A stretch of 64,000 nucleotides of DNA from Talpa occidentalis (lineage: Eukaryota > Chordata > Mammalia > Eulipotyphla > Talpidae): the NCBI RefSeq assembly GCF_014898055.3, contig NW_023601433.1, forward strand, positions 83,461,106-83,525,105. Direction: 5' to 3'. The notes under the pieces were generated by a model. It searched no databases, was not told the origin of the DNA, and saw only the letters and a list, made by a program, of their open reading frames with translations. The translations under genes and the position numbers were made by a program. Below are positions 1 to 14,171 of the stretch, piece by piece (within the stretch, counting starts at the first letter, position 1; each line of letters begins with the position of its first letter).

Positions 1-3000
1 AGTTGGGGCTCGGGGCACCCTGTTCCTAAACTGCCTGTACCCATTTCGTAGCTTCCTCCAAAGGGTGGGGCCTTGTGAGGCACTTCACAGCGGATCCCAC
101 TGATGGAAGTAAGGGGGTCAAGTTCACGATCCGGGGGCGGGTCTCAGGGAGGGCTCCCTGCAGCGTGGGACTCAGATCCGGGGACTCAGGATCCCGTGTC
201 CACTGTATTAGCTTTGGAAGCACATGACTTAGTCCAGACTAGCCACAGCTGCTAAAAACAGGCTTGAGACTAGAAGACACTTAGAATTTCAAGGAGGGGG
301 CCATCAAGAGGGCTTGGCTGGCTTGGCTCGTTCCGTGCAGCCGGTGCTGGTTCCAATAGCGGGCTCTTGGGGTCTACTTGGCTTTGCCCCATCCTCACCA
401 GAGGGCCTTCTCCCTTCCAAGTCAACACGAAAGATGAGCTGTAAAGGGGGAAGCTGAAAGGAGACACTTCCCTAGAAGCAAAGCAACGTGAAGCCCAGGC
501 CTCTGTCACAGGCCTTCAAATGTCAGTCATTAACTACTATGTTCTTTCTCCCATACTCTGTAAAACCAGGCCCCCAAGATGGGAAAGCCTGACAGACAAG
601 AGGCTCATCCTGTAATAGGAACTGTCGCCGGTGGGGCGTGTAGCTCAGCCTGGGGCATGTCAACTATAAACGTGTCTCCCGATAAGCCCTCCACGCAGAG
701 CGGGGGCTGCGCGGCCACTGCTAGTTGGGAAGCACAGGGAGTCTGGGTTTAAGAGTCCTCGGTGAGTGTTCCAGACACTTCTAACCGTGGTTGGAGGAGC
801 CCAGCTCGGGGCTGAGCCTTGTTAGCCAGTATTCTGAAGTCCGGGTGGTGGCCTGGTCTGAAAGGCGGGTAGAGACGGCGTAACATCACCAGGGTGGTGT
901 GGCAGCGCCCAGCCCCTCAGCCACGGTCTGGTCCCGCTGTAACGTGGCGCGTGTGCTCCTGCCTGGCTGCATTCACGACTGGAGCTGCCTGTCTGCTGCC
1001 TTCAACTTGGCAGGTCTAGTTATAAGGTCGTAGGAGCCGGGCAGGTAGTGTGGTGCGGTTCTCTGCTCGGGTACCCTGGGGTTGAAATCAAGGTGTCAAC
1101 TGAGCTGCAGACTTAGTTGGAAACTGGGTACAAACCAGCTTCCAGGCTCATTCTGTTTGATAACAAAGTTTTTGCTATGAGACGGCTGCTTCCAGACATA
1201 GCCTCGTCTTGCTGTGTATCGACTGTGCCAGCCTCTCTCCGCTCCTAAGACTCGTGTATCCCTTGCCCCTCACCCCCCCCCCTTGAAGTTGGCAACAGCA
1301 CATCTGACTATCTTGTGCTCAGAATGCTGTTGGCTACCCATGTCTACACTTCAATCCAAATTCAAAGGGCTCGTGTGACCAGGTCAAGCCCAACTAGGAA
1401 GATCTCCTTTGCCTTTCATGATGGGCACTCTGAGGGGGTCAAGCAGGCATGCACCGACAGGGGCAGGGTTGGTGGCCATCTCGGGAGGCGGCCTGTTGCA
1501 CCTGTCACTTGACTGACTCATAGACTGGGTCCCTTACTGCACTCCTGCACCTACAAGGCTGGGCATGGGTGCTGGGGCTGCTGGGACCCAAATAACTAAG
1601 GAAGCGAGAATGTTGTGCCTAATCCTGAGTCCATGTAGACAACCTCCAAGGCCAAGGCAGGAAAGCTATGCTAACCTACATGTAACAGTTACCAAGAGGG
1701 TGTCTTCAAGAGAACGCCCTGTTGTCCCTGCTTCGGGCCCATGACTTGCCTCCTACAGAACAATAACAAACCTGCCTTCAGATACCCTCCCCTGGCAGTG
1801 TGGCACCAGGATAACTCAACTCCGATGCTGCTTATAATGGAAGGAGCAAGGGTTTCCTTTGGGAGAAGGTTTTAGTACTTAAGCTTGTGAAAATTCTGTC
1901 GGGCGGGTGCTGCCCCCTCTGGGTCAGAGGGCATAGTTCTCATCCTGGCCCACGTTCGCTGGGGGTCTCAGGTGCCCAGGAGGAGCAGTGCCCACAGCCC
2001 TGGCTTGCACAGTCATTCCTCCCGGCCGTCAGAGGGGAGGCGCGCTCGGGGGCTGCTGTCCTTAATAAAAACTGCTACTCATTCCTCTTCCCCTTAACAT
2101 TCTGAAGATTAGTGAGGCGGCCTGACACAGAGCTGGCCAAAGGCAGGGCGGTAACCCTAATTGTCCTGACCCCACGCATGGGTAGCAGAGCCCCCCGTTG
2201 GTATTGTTTATGCAGAGAATGTGGATCTGTTTCTATCCTCGGCTCCCTGCTGGCGGCACTTCATGCTCTGTTCCACTGGGTCACAACCCTGGGGGGCAGA
2301 GGGGGTGCTATGGAATTTCCCTGTGAAAAATTTCCACTGGGAATTAAAGCAATTGGGCTGTGTAAGTTTCCATACCTAATCTTAGAGTAGAAAGCCTTGG
2401 ATAAAGGCAAGGTGTTTTCTCAGGATCATGGATCCAAGCTTTGGGAAAGTCTTAACCTTGACCTTGGTGAGATTAGACAACTTTTGCCTTTCTGAGCACT
2501 TGTGGGGTGCAATGGGGATACCTGGCCTGATCTACAGTCACAAGCTCTAGTCTGGGTTTTGTCTTAGCTTGACTCAACTGTCTGGACTTGCTTTCCAATA
2601 AAAGGAGTGTCTTCCCTCTGGGGCTCATGCATTGTGGGTGGCAATGGTTAGCTGCCAGGGAAACCAGCCTAAGCTGAGCCATTCTGACTCCTGCCCCTCC
2701 CCCAAGGCTGGGCCTTAGTCTTCCAGGGGCCTCAGGCTTCCTTGTGACGTTGCCTGCACGTGTGGGTCAACCTTCAGCCCTCTGTGGGTCCTGCTCAGTT
2801 GGCACTCGAGTGTCTACTGGGTGATGGCATAGATGCCTTGCGATGACCATCCCAGTTCTTTCCAGGCCTCCAGATAAGGCAAAAGCTGTTCCTGAGGGTG
2901 ACACTGAGCGTGGTCCTTTGGTCACTGTCTATTCTCAGATCTTTGCTTCCAAAAGCCCTGTTACAGATGCTTTGGATACTGATCTTAGATCAAAGTTTGA

Positions 3001-6000
3001 ATCTCTAAGTCTGAGGCTGGAAAATTGCCAAACTGACTTGATGCCAATTGTTTATCAAATTCACTGCTGCCTATTTGACACCAAGTGAGTGAGGAAATTG
3101 TGGGGGGTGGGGCAGGGGAAATCATGCTCTTGGATGCTCATGTTTCTTAGATCCACTAACCCCTCCCGAGGCATGACTAGTACCACACAAACTAGCAGTT
3201 GTGAACCTGAGCAACCACCAGCTTCACCCCCACGAGTCCTGGTGGAACCAGAATCCTGCAGGCTAATCTGATCTGATCACCGGACTGTGGAGCAGGAGGT
3301 TGAAGCCCCAGGCTGAGTCTGGAACGTAGTTAAATTCTATGTCCCATTTGGGTCCTTGACCAAGCAGATCTCTCCCAATCATTCTTGAAGTGGGCCATCT
3401 TGGGATAAACATCACCTCGTGTTTGGGTGACTTTCACCCCAGCAACTTCCTGAGTTACTTCAAGTTGACTCAGACCTAGAGCGAGTATTAGACACCATCA
3501 GGGGGAATCCTGTTGAGGTGTTTCTACTCCTTTCCATCGGAGTTGAACTAGAAACTTGTCCTCAGGTTCTGGGCAAAATGTCCTTGTCCCTCCACCCTTT
3601 GGGGGATCTCCTAGAAACTTGCTGAGAATGGAGACCGAATTAAAAACTACCCAATGAGGGTGGTGGGAATTGTATTTGGAGGAGGGGGAGAGGAACTTGA
3701 GCCTGGTGTAGCTGCTCTAGGGAGCAGCCTCACCAAGAGAGGAGTTTAACTGATCTGGATAGTTCTTTCAGCTTTGAGTTGAAGGAAACTTACCGGTGAG
3801 CTCCTCAGCAGAAATGAACATGGGGTGACTTTGGGTTTTCTCAACTACTAGATGCAGGCCCACAAATATGGGGGCAGGGATTCAATCTGGTCTCCGCAAA
3901 AGGCTGTTGTTGGGTAAACGCTTGATTTAGCTCCTTGATGTCACTTGGTGTCTGGGAGGAATAACTCATGTTGCTCATTAGCGGCAGAACGCTGTTGCTT
4001 GGGTACTTCGTCATAACTCGGGGCCAGCAGTCAACATGAAAGTGCCCGGACCATAAAAAGCCGTGTGGCGCGTGCATAGTGTGTGGATGTGGAAAAGATT
4101 AAAAAGCCATAAGCCCATGAGTTAATGAGGACCCATGGCCGGCGCGGTGGGGCGGAGTAAATTGGGGCCTTCCCTGACCTGTCCGGCCCATCGTGGTCTC
4201 CAGGCTACACCAAGCCTCTTCGGCAGCTCCACCCCCGCCCTGTAGCTCTCCAGCCTTGGAGACCAGCTGGAGAGGAAACGGAAGTTTGCACACTGGAAAG
4301 GCCGTTTACCTTGAAGTTGATGGCCTACGAACAGCTTGGATAAAGGGCTGGATTCAGCAAATCCCCAAAATCGCCTTTGCTGTGAGTGGACTCACCCCTG
4401 AAGACTGCATCTGTTCATGGGTCAAAATGGGGCTCCCACAAGCTCGCCTGGATGGCTCTTGGTGGAAGCCCTGGAGTTGACTTTTGGACAAGCAGAACGG
4501 GGATGAGGTCTGCCTCGATGCTCGCTGTCCCGGGGCATCTGGGTGGTAAAAATGTCGTCTCCACTGGAGTGAAGTGAAAGTTGCAACACAGTTCTGGCAC
4601 ATGCAAGGGTGGTGCCTCTGGCCGGGGTGTCCTTGGCACTGGAGGCCTGTTTGAGCTTCTTTCCCCATCCCAGGAGCAAGACAAGTCCGCTCTTCAGTGC
4701 GAGTGGACCCACGGAAAGGCGTCTGTTCTGGGCCTCTCCTTCCTGTGGGGAAAAGCCAGCAAGTCGGCCCGCTGCATCCGGTGCTCAATCAGGTTGAGGT
4801 TCCTTCTCCGCCCCAACGCCAGTATAGGAGTCCTTTCAATTCGATCCTAATCGGGAGCCACCTTCACGGTGAAGAAGCCAACTTGACCTGAATAACTATC
4901 ATTTGCAAGTGTTGGTGATGCTTAGTGTTTTTTGCCTCAGAATACCACGTCCACAGTGTCCCGAATGCATCAAAAAATATGGAAGCAAAGCTGTGCCCTA
5001 GGACATAACTGGGAGACTCTAGGTGCAAAACCACCTCAAGTTGTATGTACAAAATCAAAACTTAATGTTCAGAGGAAGATCTTCCTGAAGATGCCATGAC
5101 TTTAGTGTTATAAGTAGGCATGGAATTCTACATACATCAGCCTTTTAAGACTTAATTGGGGGATTCAGCCATCCAGCTCTCCCCTGGTGTAGACTCATAA
5201 GATGCTGGGTTGGCCTGAGCAGCATCTCTTGCCCATAGAGGTCTCCTGGCCTCTGCCCATCAGTTTCTCTTCAAAGGCAGAGCTGCTTGGTCTAAGTCAC
5301 ATTCCTTTGTGACCCCACAACTTCCTGGGACCTCTGGAGTCTGCTTTAAACCCTAAGCTTACGGATCTCATCTAAGGTGTAGTGGCAGGACGGTCACAGG
5401 GCAGGTCCTCTATGATAACAGGCAAACTGGACTAAAGCAGAGTCCTGGAGCACTCAGTGGGTTTCTCAGACTTTTATTGAGCTTTATAGGCTAATAGGCC
5501 TCCAAGCCCCCAGCAACTCTTCACTCTGGGCTTGTCTCTTCTCTCTCCTGCTTCTGCTTCTCTCCATAACTATCTCAATAGCCCTCCCAGGGCCCACAGA
5601 AGTAAATAAGACAATTTGCAATAATGTAACAACTGCAGGTGCCCCATGAGGCAGGGCAATCCTAATGGTGGGAGGGCAGAACAGCCTGAAAACCATTTAT
5701 CCTACACAAGGGCTCTTGGGGACCAGACAAGAGGGGATAAAGACGTGGAGAGGGCTTGTTGGCCAGGAGTCAGGCCTTATTGGAAGAGCCACTCTGCTTT
5801 AACTCTGAGATCACTTGAACATGCAGACCCTGTGTGTCAGCCTGTTCTGGTTTTCAAGAGAAGCTAGAAATGGGTATTTGGTGGACTCCAATCTTCTAAG
5901 TGTTAGCAATTGAACCCTGGTCTCGCAAAAACTTAATGCAGACCAGACACCTCTTCAGCAGGCTGGATCTGTGCGGTGAAGGGGGGAGCAGTCCTTTGCT

Positions 6001-6138
6001 CCAAGCCATGGTTGTATCAGGCAGTGCCCTTCATTTCCCTGCCTGTGGAATGGGAAGAGTTATACAAAGTTGCACAAGTTCATGCACACAATTACACTGA
6101 ACACCTGGCCCACTCGCAGTGGGACAATCAATAGTGGA
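1..6138. other. unassigned DNA, no gene recognised
   Basis: I see no supported gene or repeat here. Open frames on both strands are short, overlap one another and show no recognisable domain. A ten-base C run lies at 1273-1282. A CpG-containing stretch around 600-780 has a TATAAA at 665-670 and a donor-like GTGAGT at 762 (see findings). The stretch at about 4130-4870 is GC-rich with scattered CpGs but matches nothing I know. Around 5460-5870 the minus strand carries an AATAAA (5473-5478) and looks somewhat LTR-like, but I could not find its ends. Probably intergenic or intronic. Confidence 0.6.
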
Positions 6139-7371
6139 AGTGCATGCTAGTGCAAAAGAATGAAGCTTGACTACTACCTCACACCATGCAAACACCAACT
6201 CAATGGATAAAGAACTAAACATAAGACCTGAAACTATAAAATATATAGAAGGAAACCTAGGTGAAACACTACATGACCTACACCTCAGTAACATCTTTAA
6301 AGACACATCACCCAAAGCAGTGATAGTGAAGGCAAAGATAAACACCTGGGACTACATCAAATTAAAGCTTCTCTACAGAAAGACAATAACCAAAACAAAC
6401 ACCCCACCTGTTGGGAGAACATTTTTGCACCCAACACTAATGATAAAGGACTGATCACAAAAATCTACAAAGAGCTGATGAGACTCAACAAAAACAAAGT
6501 AAATAACCCAGTCAAAAAAATGGGCAGAAGAGCTAAAAGAAACTTCTCCAGGGAGGAAATGCAAATTGCCAGCAGGCATATGAAAAAATGCAAGCATCAC
6601 TTGTAATTGAGAAACTGCAAATCAAAACTACAATGAGATACCATCTTACAGCAGTGAGAAGGGTACATATTAAACTAGCAACAACAAATGTTGGCGAGGT
6701 TGTGGAGAAAAAGGAACTCTCCTGCTAGTGGCAGTGAAAACTGGTCCAACCACTATGGAGAGCTGTGTGGAGATTCCTCAACCTGCTAAAGATGGAGTTT
6801 CCATATGATCCTGCAATTCCACTCCTAGGCATTTACCCAAAGGACACAAACATTAATTCAAAAGGGCAACTGCACCCCTGTTTATAACAGCACTATTTAC
6901 AATAGCGAAGTTATGGAAACAACCCAAATGCACCAAAATAGGGGACTGGATCAAGAAGATGTCGTATAGATAAACAATAGAATATTACTCACGATAAACA
7001 ATAGAATATTACTCACCTATCAAAAAAAAGATAAACTCGTATAATCTGCAGCAACATGGATGGAGCTGGAAGGGAGGATCATGCTCAAAAATAAGCCAGA
7101 AAGAAAAAAAAATACCAGATGTTCTCACTCATAGCAGGAATTTAGAAAACCTAAATAAGGGACCAGGAAAAATACTAATTAGAATAAAGTAAAAATCAAC
7201 AAGCAACTATAAACCAGAGATGCTATGGGCAGGGGGTGTGGGGGTGGGTGGAGAGAAGGGAGTAGGATCTAAAACAAGGGTGGTGGAAATTGTATGGGGA
7301 CTATAACCAAATGAGAAAGCATACATTGTGCAAAGATGAAAAATGATGTAAAAAATAGTGCATGCTAGTGC
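6139..7371 (+). mobile_element. 5'-truncated LINE-1 with target-site duplications
   Basis: The body (6154-7356) is flanked by an exact 15-bp direct repeat, AGTGCATGCTAGTGC, at 6139-6153 and 7357-7371. This is the signature of target-primed reverse transcription. The plus strand reads as the C-terminal part of L1 ORF2: near 6440-6600 it encodes a [21 protein letters not shown] stretch followed by RHMKKC, and downstream come the usual segments around the CTATTTACAATAGC and CAGCAACATGGATGG words. It then continues into a GGGACCAGGAAAAAT-containing 3' UTR and a short A-rich end. Stops and small indels break the frame, and a perfect 24-bp tandem duplication lies at 6969-7016. ORF1, the endonuclease and the core reverse-transcriptase region are missing, so the copy is dead. 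The clean duplication shows it is younger than the copy at 11590-12990. Confidence 0.93.
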
Positions 7372-10300
7372 CTCTGGGTCCTAATTCTGGGGTCTCAAGG
7401 ATGGTATTTTTAACACATGTGCTTCTCCACCTATTAACTTGTTTCTGTGATGCCAGTAAGCGATGATCTCTACTCTCAAGTGGGTGGAGGACAGTCAGGT
7501 TTTGGAGGCAGACATTTGATTAGTCTGGACATAAGCCCTTTACAGGCGCAGGGTGCTGTGGTCCCTGGAGCATGGGGGTGGGGGGTGTGATCCCCATGCG
7601 TGGAGAACTGGAACCTGGAAATAAGTATAAATGGCCCGAGGAAGCTCATAATACACACTTCATAGGCATGGAACTTCATAGATGTGTTCTCTGCCTCTCC
7701 CAACCCTGGGTCTGTTCCACATGTGCATTCTGAAGGTAGCGAAGGCTCAGAAGTTCTGCAACCTGAGTATGTTTTTTCCTTCAGTGCTTTGATAAATTCC
7801 TTTTTCAACTTATTCTCTACAGTCTTGTCTTGCGGTTACCTTGAGGTCTGTAAGTTTCTATGCTTCCAACCTGTAGGGCAGATGGATCCGGAATTCATTC
7901 TAAGAAGTCAGACCTTGAGTTGAAAGCCACATTGATTCAAGAGCCAATAAAGGGCGGTGCCATGATGAGCAACACTCTTAAGTTTATTTTCTGTGGATTT
8001 CTTTCCAAATCACTAGAAATCCAACTTGCTTGCCCATCAAACACGGGCTTCTTTCTGTCCTGGTTCTCCCCTCTGCAGTGTGTCCATGGTGTCTCACTCT
8101 GCATCCAGGCTGACCATGTAGAAGGCACCTGCATATTCTGCCTTCCTGCCGTGATGGCTCTCTGGGAGAGCTAGACCCCAGTTGACTTACTGTGGCTCTC
8201 CAGAGAAGTAAGGACCTACTGGCATCAATTGAGATGTGCTAGTGTGCCCTGTCCATGGTCAGCTGGACTCTAGAGCTCCCTCAGGAGTCCCAGGTAGAAG
8301 GGGCTAGATTGGATTGTATTGGGGGGGAGATATAAGTGGGGATTAAATACAAAATAAAGCAGCTTGAAGACCTGGCTCCCTGGAACCTCTCGGGCTTTAT
8401 TCAAGTCTCTTCGGACCTAAATTCTGTATCAACACCTTTCAGTGCCTGTACTTCCTGCTGACTGGCTTGATGCAACTTAAGTATCTTAAGTCCCCAGGTG
8501 GACTCGATCCTCTGTCCCAGGCTCTAAGATGCAGCCAGTCCATAAGCAAGGGGCCCAGGCTCAGGTGGCTGCTACACAGGGCTCAGCTGATTGGATGGAG
8601 GCAAAGTCACATGTTACAAACATGGCCTCTCCTGGTGGGCAGAAGCTAAGGTCCGGTAGTCTAGGTCCCAGGGACCGTGGGTAGACAGCGTGACTAACAG
8701 CATCTCATAAAAGGACTATATGGTCTAGAAAAACTATTTAAGGCTACTTCATCTTTCTAGTTCTGACTAGAATGTGGGAATGACTGGAAAACTAAAGTTC
8801 CAGTCTACCTAGAGGCAGGAAGTCTGCTTGCCGCCTTCTCTTGGACTCGGAGGCAGTGACAGGACCTTGTCCTCACTTAGACCATGGAGTTAGGCCTTGG
8901 CAGATGGTGAATCCAGAAAAAGAACTTTAACAGATGTCCTGCATGGACCTACTTTATATAGGTCGGCTTCTTTGAGATATACTAAGAAAAGGTGGGAACA
9001 ACTTCTTCATGCAGTCTAGTTGGGGGGCCATAATATGGTCTATCTTGAATGTTCTGTGCGAGCTTGGAGTGTTCTGTTGAAGGACTCTAATGTTCAGACT
9101 GACTTGGTGCTGTCCTGTTGTTATTTTGACTAACTCTTCTGTCCGCTGGGCCTGTTCTCTGACAGGGGTGCTGAGGTACCAACATGGACAACTGCAAGGA
9201 GCAGCAGCCAAATCGCTAGCCGTGTTTGCTCCCGCATATTTTGAGGCTGTTATGTACACCTACCCTGGTGATCATTCTCGGATTGTTCACCCCCACATTA
9301 GGTAGTAATCCTCTGTGCCTGATAACTTGCTCTGGATTTTGCTTTAGGTGATAACAGAACATTGCAGTTCAGTGTCAATGTGCTTTTTCCGTCCTGTTAA
9401 CCTGGACTATGCCTGACTTACTAGTTAAAGGATTTCTTGCAGACAATATGGGAGTTGCTCACATTTCTCAGAGCTGAAGCCCAGAAAGGCTATGGTTTTG
9501 GTTACTGCAATGGTACCTAATACCCCAGAACTTCCCCATCCCCCAACTAGAGTTTCTCCTCTGGGCCCCTGAACAATGAATAAAAATTGGTGCATGTGCC
9601 TCTGAAATGGTGCTTTTGACTATAGGTAGGAATCCCAGGAGTGGGATTGCTTGTTTGGCAATGGTTAGGAACACTTAATTCTTGTAACATTCTCCAAATG
9701 TCCTTCCAAAAAGGACATCCCATGGCAGAGTACCCTTTTCGTTGGAGCCAAAGGCAGAAAGTAACTTGGCAACTGTCCAGGGAATTGAATCCTTTAGATA
9801 AGGTATCTGGAACACTCAAACCCTAATCCTGTCTTAAGCTTTTGCAGTTTCAGTGGAATTGTCCCAACACAATTTCTCCTGTCCTGTCTATGCTATTGAT
9901 GCATCCTGAGCAATTATTAAATGCCTCCTAAGCCTCATACATGCACATGTGCTTGTCTGTTTCCAAGTAGCATTTCTCGCAAGAAATGCTTGGATGAGTG
10001 TTCACAGAAAAACCTCAACACAAGGTTTAATAATCCTATCATGACCCTGAAATCTGAATGCTTAACTATGCCCTGAGATGTAAAAGTTCAGCAAAAGTTC
10101 TAGCTCTAGCCCATCCTGTCACCTTTCACTAGGTGGGAAATCTAGAAACTGCAATCTACGAACAGAATTGACTTCACTGGGATATAACCAAGGTGTTAAA
10201 CCAAATCATTTGTGGCTTTGGAATGTGGGGCAGGATTTTGGACATGGCTTTATCTGTCTCCCTGCTTGCCACGAATAGGTCATTAACTTATCTGGGCCAT

Positions 10301-11589
10301 GAATGCATCCTCATTGCATATGTCCATCAAACCATAAGCCCACAGCCAGCCTGGCAGATGCACATGCAGTGCTGCCGAGTCCTCTGTCTTGGAGCCAAGA
10401 GCTTTATATAACTCCACGGTGGTGGCCTCAACCAACGAGCTTTTCAACAGCTCAGAGTAGCACCCTTGCCTGTCTCTCCGTGACAAGCCAGGACCTTCTT
10501 CAGGCATTTTCTCAGCAGGTTAATCCAATGGCATCAGTGGGAATGTTTACAGCTTGCTGCCACTTAGAGCTTTATCAGGGCCCTTTTAATATCAGCCCCC
10601 CCTCCAAGGCTGATAACAGAACAGGAGGGGAGCTGAGGGTGGACAGCTTGGGGAGGGCTGGTGAAGACCAGAAAACAAGATGTCAATCTAATCTGGAAGA
10701 CCTCCCACGGGGACCCTGCCATAGGGCAGGAGTTGGGTCTGGACACTCAGGGGGATGACATAGCTCCGGTGCCAGATAGATGCAAGCATCTAGTGTTGTT
10801 GCTCCATTCATCACCAGAGCACGTACCACGTTCCAGGCTGTTTCTCTAGTGATCAGATGCTGTTCTCTAGCAAACACCTTGTGCTAATACTTATGCCCAA
10901 GTGATATTCCTGCCTCTGAATTTGAATGATCGCTTTCTTGGCCAGTCTGTTACTTAGGTGCATGCATGCATTTGTAGAATGGAGACCCATCCTGAAAGGC
11001 GCATAGATGTTGAGCACTGCTTGAGCCATGAAAGGACTGAAGATTTTGCCTTGACCATGTCAAGGAATTGCTGTTCTAGGACTTGACCTCCACCCCAGAT
11101 GATCGCCTGAACTATACCAGGCACCTATGGGAAGATCAGGAAGAGGGGTCGAGGCAAGAAAACTAAAGGCAAAAATAACATTGAGGGGCTCCATTGAGGG
11201 TTTCCCACTTCTACCCTCCTAGCTAGAAATTCCAGACTTGCTACCCTCACTTTTGCTAAGATACACCACTTGTCCTTTACCTTTCAAAGAGTAACTGTCA
11301 CCTACCAACTATATTTAATACTAGAAGCAGCATGACTAATTCACATTCTAAATTAGTCATGATTTTTGATCACAGACAAATTCCTGTCTTCATTCAGACG
11401 TCTCTCAAAGCAGCTGTGGTGGGCACCCAGTGACAAAGGTAGTCTTAGTACCTTAAGCAAACTGAATATTGTTGGCTTTGACTTTTTAGGAGCACTGTGC
11501 ATTGAAATTCTGCAAGTGCTCTGAAGTCTTGTGTTGGGTCAGCTAAATCTGACACTGACTATAGGCATCACACAGGAGGGTGAAAAGAG
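7372..11589. other. unassigned DNA with a possible antisense L1 relic
   Basis: No gene is supported. The stretch around 9610-9740 contains a word like CCCAGGAGTGGGATTGCT followed by T-rich text, resembling the antisense 3' part of L1 ORF2, but the match is weak. A small imperfect hairpin lies at 9963-9993 (stem halves CCAAG plus CATTTCT against AGAAATGCTTGG, three-base bulge, four-base loop). The rest shows nothing I can name. Confidence 0.5.
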
Positions 11590-12990
11590 AAATTCTTAAG
11601 GATGGGGAGAATATAGCCAAAATGGCCTATCACCTTAATGCAATTCCCATCAACATACCAGCAATATTTATCAAAGATATTAAAAATAGTAAGTTACATG
11701 GCAATGCAAAAAGGCTTAAACAGCAAAAGCAATACTGAGAAAAAGCAGAAGCATCACATCACCTCACTTCAAACTGTAGTGTAAGGCTACAATACTAAAA
11801 ACAATATGGCACTGCATAAATATCCATGTGGATCCATAGAACAGAATAAAAACCCAGAAATCCACATATCAGTACCTAACCTATGATAAAGCAGCTATGA
11901 CCACATAATTGGGGAAAGGACAGTCTAATAGTGTTGAGAAAATCACACAATATGAAACTGAACCACTCTGCCATACACAAAAATAAACTCCGGATGGATT
12001 AAATTTAGATATAAGACCTGTAACAATAATACATAGAAAACATTAGTGGTATATTTTATTACATCAATGATAAAGATGTCTTTGGAGATTGACTGCTATG
12101 GCAAAGTAAATAGAATTGGGGCTACCTCAATCTAAACTTCTACAGTGAAGGAATTTGCGAGATCAAGATCCTATTGAATGGGCGAAAATATTCACAAAAA
12201 TAACTGATAAGGAGTTGGTATCCAATGCACACAAATTATACAACTCAACAATGGGACAAAGCAATCTAATAAATGGCTGCAGATCTGAATAATTCCCCAA
12301 AGGGGTGACTCAGGAGGCCAATAAGGCTACATGGGAAAAAATACTTGTACCCCAATAAGAGATGCAGGTTAAAAACCTTGATCACATGAGCATGTGGGAA
12401 TGACACATTAAATGTCCCTCTAACAAGTGCTGGGGAGCAGGCTGTTGGTGGGAATGTAAATTGATGCAGCCATTATGGAAATTGATCAGATTTTCTCAAA
12501 CTAAAAGGAAATACCAGCTGACCAGCCTTCCTACTCTTGGGCATTCATCCAAAGAGCATGAAACAGCAACACACAAAAAATTATATGCTCTACAATGTTT
12601 ATTGCTGCACTATTTACAATAGCTTGGACTTGAAGCCCCTAAATCCATCCATAAATGATTGGATCAAGATGTGGTATAGTCACACTGCGAATACTACTCA
12701 GTCATAAAAACCTACCATTTTCAGCAGAATAGTTTGAGGGAATTAATGTGTAGTAAAGGTCAGAATGACAAATACTAGAAACTTTACATAGCAGACGAGT
12801 TGATAAGCTACTTAATCATAAACACACATGAGGGCTCTGAGGTTGAGGGTGGTGGAGAAAAGAACAAGGGGATGCAAGGGTCGGGACGAAACAGTATACA
12901 GTGTGGGGTACAGTTACTGTCTATTGTAAAGCTTCAGGGTTATTTCAAACTAGGCTAGCTCTTGGAAAGATGATGCATAATAATGAAAAA
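11590..12990 (+). mobile_element. decayed LINE-1 fragment (ORF2 part and 3' UTR)
   Basis: The plus strand follows L1 ORF2 from the segment around AATGCAATTCCCATCAACAT (about 11637) through the region with GGATCCATAGAACAGAATA and the CACTATTTACAATAGCTTGG word (about 12608), then enters a 3' UTR-like tail ending near 12990. Stop codons and frameshifts occur throughout, and no frame stays open for more than a few dozen codons. This copy is clearly older than the one at 6139-7371. I could not find flanking duplications, so both ends are approximate. No coding capacity remains. Confidence 0.85.
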
Positions 12991-14171
12991 ATGAACTTGC
13001 TGCAAAACATTCTCCATGGTTCTAGGAACTGAGGGCAGGAAGCAGGTCTAACTACCTGCTTAAATACCTAGCATAGCTCCTGACACAAAATAAACAGTAC
13101 ATTGTGTATGTGGGGGGAAACATCTTATTTTGGGTTGGCAACCTTTACCCCATGCACCCAAGTAGCAGGTCTCTCTCACTTCCTGAAAGTGTCACCTCCC
13201 ATGAACTGAAATGGCATCAAGGAAAGAAGTAATTACCATGAAATTTCATGGATTTGTTTTGCCAACCCCTCTCCCCCCGGCAACACCGACCAAATAACAC
13301 AAAACCTAAAATGATACTGTCCTAGTAAAAGCAAGAATGAATGATACATGATATGGCCTTATAAAGTAGTTCTTGGAGAAGACTTGGGGTGCTGTTCTGC
13401 CTACATGGGGCCCAGCTGCCTCTAGAATGTCTGCCACAAAACACTGGATGTTCTTTTTACAGTGAAGGTAAAAATTCATATTTTTCAATTAGTGAAAACT
13501 ACGCCTCTTGTAAAAACCAAGGTGATGTAACATGACCTGTGAAAAATGGGAGACCTGTGCTCTGCTGAAAGGGTCACTGAGCCGCTGGGACAGGTTATTC
13601 GGCCTCCAAATGGGCAGCACCATTTTACAGATGATGTCACGAGGTCGCCAAGAATGAGGTTCAACTTCAAGTTTAAAAACCATTGTCTGCTTCGATGCCT
13701 GCATTGAAGCTGCCTGCAGCAACCTCCAGCAGTGTCTAGTCAAAGCCAGTGACGAGGTGAAACAGATCAGAAGCATCCCAGGCAGTGAAGATGAGAGCAT
13801 GATATGGCTGGTTCTGAGCAAGAGGCCTGAGGGTCCCTGGGTTTAGCTTAACTTGAGATTTTTGCCTCCATATCTAGTAGCTTCTCACTTTTTTTGACTT
13901 CTAGCATCTGAAGTTCCAAAAAAAAGTGGACTCTTTGTTGGGTAAGGGCTCCTATGGACGGGGATGGAGAGGTGAGTGTATAAGTGGTCTGCTCAGCCCC
14001 CTCACCTCGAGCCCTAATGGGTGCATCGCTCTACTTTGTCTATGTACTGATCCTCTTCTTCCAGAAATGTCTAATTCTCCACTGGCTTGTTCATCCTTAT
14101 GGACTAAAACCTTTAATTCTTTTGAGTGGGATTTGGGTAGAAGAATTAGAGCCCCCACCAGCCTGCAGTCG

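Noticed and set aside
632..700. tRNA-Ala-like GGGGCGTGTAGCTCAG at about 633
   Set aside because: No B-box and no cloverleaf downstream, so only a chance A-box-like word.
11090..11190. Basic, lysine/arginine-rich frame considered as a ribosomal-protein retrocopy
   Set aside because: The similarity covers only about 18 residues and has no extension on either side.
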